Below the pieces are notes generated by a model. The model was given only the letters and a program-made list of their open reading frames with translations, did not search any database and was not told where the DNA came from. Below, piece after piece: positions 58,788-64,000 of a stretch of DNA of 64,000 nt. The translations under genes were made by a program, and so were the position numbers. This DNA is from CAZGXI01 sp964529715. Its GTDB lineage: Bacteria; Chloroflexota; Anaerolineae; Aggregatilineales; Ch27. Where the stretch lies: positions 117,389 through 181,388 of the forward strand of contig CAZGXI010000003.1 of NCBI GenBank assembly GCA_964529715.1, written 5' to 3'. Numbering within the stretch: position 1 is the stretch's first letter; the number at the start of each line of letters is the position of its first letter.

Positions 58788-61265
58788 CTAGTGGGCTGAA
58801 TTATAGCTCAGGTTGCCGAACATAGGCGTTGCCAACACAAGGACGCCATTCTCAAAACGCCAATCCGAGACAGGCTGCCCATCGATCAGCAAAGATCGAG
58901 GCGGAGAAACCAGTCCCACGATTTCCAGCTTCACCCGGCTATAGGCAGGTCGGAACTCACCGCTGCGGGACCAAACGACCTCCAGCACGCCGGGCATTTT
59001 TTGCACACAGGCGAAGCGCGACCAGCGGAACTCCCCCTCCCGATAAGTCAGAGTTTCTCCGGCATCCTCATACAACGTCGACTCGCCATTTCCAGCGTAG
59101 ATACGCAACAACAATTCATCGATAGGGTGCTCGCCTGTATACTGCATCAGTGGCCAGTGCGGAAGCACACTCCCAGCACGGACGAACAGCGGCAGCACAT
59201 CCAACGGCGCGGCGACGACCGCCTCGGCTGGGCCTTGGTACATCGTCCCGCTCCAGTAGTCATACCACAGTCCAGCAGGAAAACGCACCACGCGCGTTGT
59301 TGCACCTTCTATGACAACCGGCGCGACCAGCAGGGTATCGCCGAGTAAATACTCGTCATCACAATCGGCCAGGGCGTGATCCAGCAGCGCCAGCGGGCGC
59401 ACAATCGGCCAACCGTGTTCGGCGCATTGCGCAAAAACAGTATACAGGTAAGGCAACAGGCGGTAGCGCAGTTCAATGGCCCGACGGGCCACATCCTCAT
59501 ACGGCTGACCAAACGACCAGGGTTCGTGGCGCTGTGTGCCTGCCGCCGAGTGTCCTCGGAAGAAAGGCAACAGGGCAGCTACCTGTACCCACCGTGCAAA
59601 CAGCTCGCCGCTGGCGTTTCCTGCGAATCCCCCCACATCCGGCCCGGTGAACGCCAGGCCCGAAAGTCCCAGATTCAGACACATAGGGATGCTCAGACGC
59701 AGGTGGTCCCACGTCGAAGCATTGTCGGCAGTCCAGGAAGAGGCGTAACGTTGCGCGCCTGCATAACCCGCGCGGATGATCACGAGCTGGCGTTTGTCTG
59801 GGCGCAGCCGCTCCAGCCCTTCGCGCGTGGCGCGGCCCATCAGCATCCCGTAAACGTTATGGGCTTCCAGATGCGTCGCCCCCTGCCCCTCCCAGTCATG
59901 CACCAGGTAGTCGGGCGCTTCCGCCGACTTCCCTGCTTCGACGCCGAAGATGGCCGGTTCAGCCATGTCGTTCCAGAACCCAGCCACGCCATCTGCGACC
60001 AAGCCTGCATACCACTGTCCCCACCAGTCGCGCACAGCAGGGCTGGTGAAATCCGGGAAGTAGCAATTGCCCGGCCAAACCGGCGCGACGAACAGGCTGC
60101 CGTCGGGATATTTGAGAAACATCCCTTTTTCTAACCCAGAGCGGCAGACCGCATAGCCTTTCGGATCGACCTTGATACCCGGATCAAGGATCGTCACCGC
60201 CTTGAAGCCATCCTGCTCCAGATCGGCGATCAGGCCGGGGGGATTGGGAAAACGGCGGCGATCCCAGGTAAAACAGCGAAAGCCGTCCATGTAATCGATG
60301 TCGAAATAGATCGCATCGCAGGGAATATGGCGACGACGAAATTCCCGCGCAATCCCGCGCACTTCGGCGTCGGACAGATAGCTCCAGCGGGATTGGTGGT
60401 AGCCCAGCGCCCACAGCGGCGGCAGCGCCATCCGTCCGGTCAGTTCGGTATATCGTTCCAGCACGTCCAGGGCAGTTGGGCCGGTGAAAACGTAATAGCG
60501 AAGCTCGCCGAATTCGGCAGAAAAAACCAATGCATCTGGCGCGTCCGGCGCGCCGACAGCAACGGCCCCCCGCGACGAATTATCCCAAAACACGCCGTAA
60601 GCGCCCGTTTCACGCAGACCGACGTAGAAAGGAATACACAGGTTTATCGGGTCTTCGCCAGGATCATAACAGGACGGATCGGTATTCCAGAATCGATAGA
60701 TACGCCCGCGCAAATTGAACCCAAAGGCGCGCTCACCCAGCGCGTGGCCAGACTCGTCCGGCGTCATCCGCAGGCTCAGCCGCACATCGTCCCCACGCCA
60801 GGCCGGACCGTCCATATCCTCCATGACCGTCTGCCCACCGAAGGTAATCGCCAGCTTCAAAGTATCCCGCGCGATGCAGCAGCACGTCTCCCCTGCGCGG
60901 ATCATCATGGCGTCGTCGCCCTCACTGACCGAGAACATAACAGGCGGCCACGCCGTCTTTGCTACCGCGTAGGAAAACGGCGCGAGAAACATACCATCCG
61001 GCCTCGCCCGCACGCGCAGGCAGCCTTCCGCCAGCACGTCGATGCGCAGGCTGCCCATCTCGCCGTGAAAGGTCACGCCTTGCGCATCCGGTTCAAAAGC
61101 ACGCAGTTTCCCCGGCATCTGCCAGGGGCCGACATCCTGTTTTGGAATGCCAAACCGCGCATCCTGGCGCTGCTTAATGCGGTGGTACTGGACCGTCTCC
61201 AAAATCGTGTGTACGCCGAACATGCGCACCGAATCGAGCACACTGATGAAGCGACGCTTACTCAC
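58788..61265 (-). CDS. Alpha-glucosidase, glycoside hydrolase family 31
   Basis: 825 aa, no signal peptide, so probably cytoplasmic. Nucleophile Asp in GFWNDMAEPAIF and acid/base Asp in SSWTADNASTWDHL are present, with the family segment HIPCDAIYFDIDYMDGF. It releases alpha-linked glucose or a related sugar from oligosaccharides. The GTG start at 61265 has GAGGAG 7 bases upstream; ATGs at 61286 and 61298 fall against or inside a strong hairpin and lack a ribosome site. It is placed between ftsK and pgeF. Confidence 0.92.
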   Translation of the reverse strand: MSKRRFISVLDSVRMFGVHTILETVQYHRIKQRQDARFGIPKQDVGPWQMPGKLRAFEPDAQGVTFHGEMGSLRIDVLAEGCLRVRARPDGMFLAPFSYAVAKTAWPPVMFSVSEGDDAMMIRAGETCCCIARDTLKLAITFGGQTVMEDMDGPAWRGDDVRLSLRMTPDESGHALGERAFGFNLRGRIYRFWNTDPSCYDPGEDPINLCIPFYVGLRETGAYGVFWDNSSRGAVAVGAPDAPDALVFSAEFGELRYYVFTGPTALDVLERYTELTGRMALPPLWALGYHQSRWSYLSDAEVRGIAREFRRRHIPCDAIYFDIDYMDGFRCFTWDRRRFPNPPGLIADLEQDGFKAVTILDPGIKVDPKGYAVCRSGLEKGMFLKYPDGSLFVAPVWPGNCYFPDFTSPAVRDWWGQWYAGLVADGVAGFWNDMAEPAIFGVEAGKSAEAPDYLVHDWEGQGATHLEAHNVYGMLMGRATREGLERLRPDKRQLVIIRAGYAGAQRYASSWTADNASTWDHLRLSIPMCLNLGLSGLAFTGPDVGGFAGNASGELFARWVQVAALLPFFRGHSAAGTQRHEPWSFGQPYEDVARRAIELRYRLLPYLYTVFAQCAEHGWPIVRPLALLDHALADCDDEYLLGDTLLVAPVVIEGATTRVVRFPAGLWYDYWSGTMYQGPAEAVVAAPLDVLPLFVRAGSVLPHWPLMQYTGEHPIDELLLRIYAGNGESTLYEDAGETLTYREGEFRWSRFACVQKMPGVLEVVWSRSGEFRPAYSRVKLEIVGLVSPPRSLLIDGQPVSDWRFENGVLVLATPMFGNLSYNSAH

Positions 61266-61288
61266 CCCAGACTCCTCGCGGATCATGA

Positions 61289-61319
61289 GGAAGGTCACGG
61301 CACGTTGCCGTGACCTTCC
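61289..61319 (-). terminator. Strong hairpin between ftsK and GH31
   Basis: A perfect 14-bp stem (GGAAGGTCACGGCA and TGCCGTGACCTTCC) with a 3-base loop lies 23 bases past the ftsK stop and 24 bases before the GH31 GTG. It lacks a T-tail on the minus strand, so it could be a terminator, a processing site or a barrier that lowers downstream expression. Confidence 0.5.
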
Positions 61320-61341
61320 ACCAGAATAAAATCGGGCAGCC

Positions 61342-63936
61342 TCAACCTAGGCCGCTTGAACGTCGGTCGATGATCTTCTTGAATGGGTCTTCGCCGGGCT
61401 TATAGAGCACCTCGCGCGTGCGCCCGCCCGCCTGGGGCGCCCCGACCACGCCTAACTCCTGCATGAGATCGATCAGCCGCGCGGCACGCGGATACCCCAC
61501 CCCCAGTTTACGTTGAAGCAATGAGGCAGAGGCCTCTCCGGCCTCCACCACCAGTCGGATCGCATCCTCAAGCATGGGGTCGGTTTCAGACAGGAACTCA
61601 CGCCGGGTCAGGCCGCGCTCCCAGGGAGCGATAACCCGCGCTTCCGCTTTGCCTGCTTCTACCTGCTGCTGTTTCCACTCTGCCCAATACTTGACGACTC
61701 GGTCGATCTCGTCGTCGGAAACAAAACAGCCCTGGATACGCACGGGTTCCGGCGAATCGGGCGCCAGATAAAGCATGTCCCCCCGGCCCATCAGGGTCTC
61801 GGCCCCCACGCTGTCCAGGATTACCCGCGAGTCCACACCGGAGGCGACGGCAAAGGAGATACGCGCCGGAAAATTTGCCTTAATCAGGCCAGTGATCACA
61901 TCGACCGAGGGGCGCTGTGTGGCGACGACCAGGTGAATGCCGACGGCGCGCGCCATCTGCGCCAAGCGAGTCAGCGTCTTTTCCGTTTCGTCGGGACGGG
62001 AAAGCATCAGATCACCGATCTCGTCGAAAATAAGCACGATGTACGGCAGGTGCTCGCTCTGGCGGCGGCGCCCCAGCGCGCGGTTGTAGGTTTCAATGTT
62101 ACGGGCCGCCTCGACTTCCAGCAGTTTGTACCGGCGATCCATCTCTCGCGTGGTCCAGCGCAGCACACCCACGATACGCTCCTGGTCCGTCTCGACCGGG
62201 CCGAGCAGGTGCGGCAGGCCGTTAAAGCGCGTCAGTTCGACCATCTTGGGGTCTAGCAGCACCAGCTTGAGCTTGTCCGGGGTGTTGTTCATGACCAGCG
62301 CGACGGTAAGAGCAGTCAGGCACACTGACTTACCGGAGCCGGTGGTTCCGGCGATCAGCAAGTGTGGCATGGTTGCCAGGTCGGTCACGAACGATGCGCC
62401 GGAAACGTCGCGGCCTAGCGGTAACAGTAGAGGCGAACGTTTGCGATAGAACGTGGCGCTTTCCATCACGCCGCGCAGGGAGACAATGCTCGGCTCACGG
62501 TTAGGCACTTCTACACCGACATAAGAATGTCCCGGCACCGGAGCCTGAATGCGTAGCCGCTTGGCAGACAGTGCCAGGGCCAGATCGTTCGCCAGACCAG
62601 CGATGCGGCTCACGCGCACGCGCTGAAGCACAGTTTCGCCCTGCTCGTTGGTTACTTCCTTAAACGGCTGTACGGCATATTGCGTGACCACCGGCCCGAT
62701 CTTGACGTCGATCACGTCCACGTCCACGTCGAATTCGCGCAACGTGTTTTCAATGATGCGCGCGTTATCATTGATCTCCTGGTCCGTCGGGCGATTGAGC
62801 GTGTTTTCTTCCAGCAAGTCATAGGATGGGAGTGGCGCAGCCCGCTTGCCGACCCGCCTGGCTTCCTGGAGTGCGTCCACGCGAAAGTTATGGAGAGTCG
62901 GGCTGCCCTCGGCGTCACCTTCCCGATGCTGCTTGGGGCCGCGCGCGCGCGGCATGGCCGGTGCAGGCCGGAAGTTCTCCGGTGTCTCAACACGCGGCAC
63001 AATCGAAGGGCGTTCGCCGGGGACTCCCGGCGAACTCAGGCCGCGTCGCGCTTTGTCGCCATCGACACCGTTGGCAGACGGTACAAGCGTCCCAGGTAAG
63101 GGTCGCACACGCGGCCTGATTTCCTCGCCCGCTGCTTGCGGCACAACAGAGGGCCGCCCACGTCCATCACGCCCATGCGGCGCATCCGGCGAGGACTTCA
63201 CAGCAGGGGGGGGCAGGCTGTCGAGAAACTGGACCTGCTTTTCCACCACACCGGACCAGTGGCGCAGACGGTCGGTCAGCCATTCCATGCCGCTTTCGAT
63301 GTGCCGCCGACGCAAGCCGACGGCAGCAGCAACCGAGGCAACGAACAGGACACCATAAATCAACGTGGCCGAGATCGGATCGAGCAGACCGGCCACGAAC
63401 TGGCTGAGCGCCCAACCCACATATCCCCCGCCCTGTCCGGCGCGGGCCAACGCACGCGGCTCCGGGTCGTTTGCCAGCAGATGGAGCAGCGCCAGCAGCG
63501 AGATAAAGGCAACCTCAATCGCCAGAACACGCTGCCAGGGAAATCGGATTACAATGCCTAACCGGGGCAACAAAATAATCACGCCCAGCGCCAAGATACC
63601 GATGGCGACGACAAACCCACCCAGACCGAACAACTGCCGGATGGCCTCAGCCCATAGGCTGGCAACCGCTGCATCCGGCGAAAAATTGAGCAACGCCAAC
63701 AGGGAGACCACACCAAAAACGATCAACAAAATCGCAGCGATTTCATCGATCCAGGGGGGCAGGCTGTCGGTCAAATCACGCCAGCGGTCCGGCTCAACGC
63801 GCAGACGTTGGAACACCTGGGGCAGCGAAACCCGCCCACTCCGCCTGGCAGACGACTTGCGTCCCGCCGACGAAGAGTTACCGCCCAGAAGTTTACCCAG
63901 CGAAAAGCGCCCGCGCGGCGGCGGCTTGGCAGTCAT
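61342..63936 (-). CDS. ftsK: DNA translocase FtsK/SpoIIIE
   Basis: 864 aa. Four or so N-terminal membrane segments (about 65-225), a variable linker (225-380), the alpha domain and RecA-like motor with Walker A IAGTTGSGKSVCLTAL and Walker B PYIVLIFDEIGDLM, and a C-terminal gamma winged helix (about 790-850; LLQRKLGVGYPRAARLIDLM). It moves chromosome DNA through the division septum. ATG with GGAAACAGG upstream; a TTG one codon earlier is the alternative. The leader holds a structured repeat shared with the SH3b gene. Confidence 0.95.
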   Translation of the reverse strand: MTAKPPPRGRFSLGKLLGGNSSSAGRKSSARRSGRVSLPQVFQRLRVEPDRWRDLTDSLPPWIDEIAAILLIVFGVVSLLALLNFSPDAAVASLWAEAIRQLFGLGGFVVAIGILALGVIILLPRLGIVIRFPWQRVLAIEVAFISLLALLHLLANDPEPRALARAGQGGGYVGWALSQFVAGLLDPISATLIYGVLFVASVAAAVGLRRRHIESGMEWLTDRLRHWSGVVEKQVQFLDSLPPPAVKSSPDAPHGRDGRGRPSVVPQAAGEEIRPRVRPLPGTLVPSANGVDGDKARRGLSSPGVPGERPSIVPRVETPENFRPAPAMPRARGPKQHREGDAEGSPTLHNFRVDALQEARRVGKRAAPLPSYDLLEENTLNRPTDQEINDNARIIENTLREFDVDVDVIDVKIGPVVTQYAVQPFKEVTNEQGETVLQRVRVSRIAGLANDLALALSAKRLRIQAPVPGHSYVGVEVPNREPSIVSLRGVMESATFYRKRSPLLLPLGRDVSGASFVTDLATMPHLLIAGTTGSGKSVCLTALTVALVMNNTPDKLKLVLLDPKMVELTRFNGLPHLLGPVETDQERIVGVLRWTTREMDRRYKLLEVEAARNIETYNRALGRRRQSEHLPYIVLIFDEIGDLMLSRPDETEKTLTRLAQMARAVGIHLVVATQRPSVDVITGLIKANFPARISFAVASGVDSRVILDSVGAETLMGRGDMLYLAPDSPEPVRIQGCFVSDDEIDRVVKYWAEWKQQQVEAGKAEARVIAPWERGLTRREFLSETDPMLEDAIRLVVEAGEASASLLQRKLGVGYPRAARLIDLMQELGVVGAPQAGGRTREVLYKPGEDPFKKIIDRRSSGLG

Positions 63937-63947
63937 CAACCTGTTTC

Positions 63948-63988
63948 CATAAGAATTGGCGGCGGGGACTGTCGCCTTTAGGCGACAG
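63948..63988 (-). repeat. Structured leader repeat, copy B (upstream of ftsK)
   Basis: CATAAGAAT is followed by GACTGTCGCCT (63967-63977), two bases and the inverse AGGCGACAG (63980-63988), forming a compact hairpin. It is the short form of copy A at 55635-55719 and lies 12 bases before the ftsK start. The window ends shortly after, so its full extent is not visible. Confidence 0.5.
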
Positions 63989-64000
63989 GGGAAGCCCCCT

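Noticed and set aside
1..64000. tRNA genes, CRISPR arrays, insertion sequences, prophage or integrase genes
   Set aside because: I saw no tRNA-like cloverleaf in the gaps, no regularly spaced direct repeats and no transposase or integrase motifs. This was a reading by eye, so a short tRNA could have been missed.

Overview
This window looks like a stretch of chromosome from a free-living, GC-rich bacterium, most likely a Chloroflexota (Anaerolineae-like) organism. The support is the mix of families: secreted proteins built only of pre-peptidase C-terminal (PPC) repeats, an NHLRC2-like thioredoxin/beta-propeller protein, GroEL without a GGM tail behind a CIRCE operator, GAF/PAS class III cyclases, many surface-polysaccharide and multi-pass membrane genes, and Thr/Pro-rich linkers. 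The taxonomic call is inference, because no rRNA is present. I see no tRNA, CRISPR array, insertion sequence or prophage. Genes are densely packed in short operons on both strands.

Layout. 0-7 kb (minus): secreted Trx-NHL protein, membrane-tailed nitrilase, icd, murJ and an HldE/RfaE2-type nucleotidyltransferase. 7-12.7 kb: two overlapping PPC-repeat secreted genes, then a divergent PQQ-dehydrogenase-like protein. 12.7-16 kb: promoter, CIRCE, groES, groEL, terminator, then a PAS sensor kinase that lacks its phospho-acceptor His. 16-20 kb (minus): rmlB, unknown gene, rmlA, BY-kinase and Wzz-like polysaccharide genes. 20-22 kb (minus): ECF sigma, zinc anti-sigma and trxB, arranged like the sigR/rsrA/trxB redox module. 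22-25.6 kb (plus): two tandem GAF-PAS-cyclase paralogues. 25.7-34 kb: endonuclease V, threonine aldolase, an ABC ATPase, a ComEA-like protein, a nitrilase-fold protein lacking its Cys, and unknown membrane proteins. 34-50 kb: a broad glycan locus (WecG/TagA, two priming sugar-phosphate transferases, O-antigen ligase, asnB, GT4, several large membrane proteins) interrupted by the RNase P RNA gene. 50-56.6 kb: zinc-ribbon coiled-coil protein, membrane-anchored NACHT-like/HEAT protein, SH3b protein and a lipoprotein with a duplicated domain. 56.6-64 kb (minus): ftsK, GH31 glucosidase, yfiH/pgeF, yggS, yggT and yggU in one run.

The most notable observation is the tandem cyclase pair at 22121-25646. 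The upstream protein has lost one of the two metal-binding aspartates but keeps the transition-state Asn and Arg. The downstream protein keeps both metal aspartates but has lost the Asn and Arg. This is the division of labour seen in the C2a and C1a halves of mammalian transmembrane adenylyl cyclases. It predicts an obligate heterodimer with one active site, whose halves carry matching GAF and PAS sensors. Other points of interest are the sigma/anti-sigma/TrxB module, three proteins whose key catalytic residue is replaced (histidine kinase H to R, nitrilase C to G, NACHT P-loop K to R), and a structured repeat shared by the leaders of ftsK and the SH3b gene.
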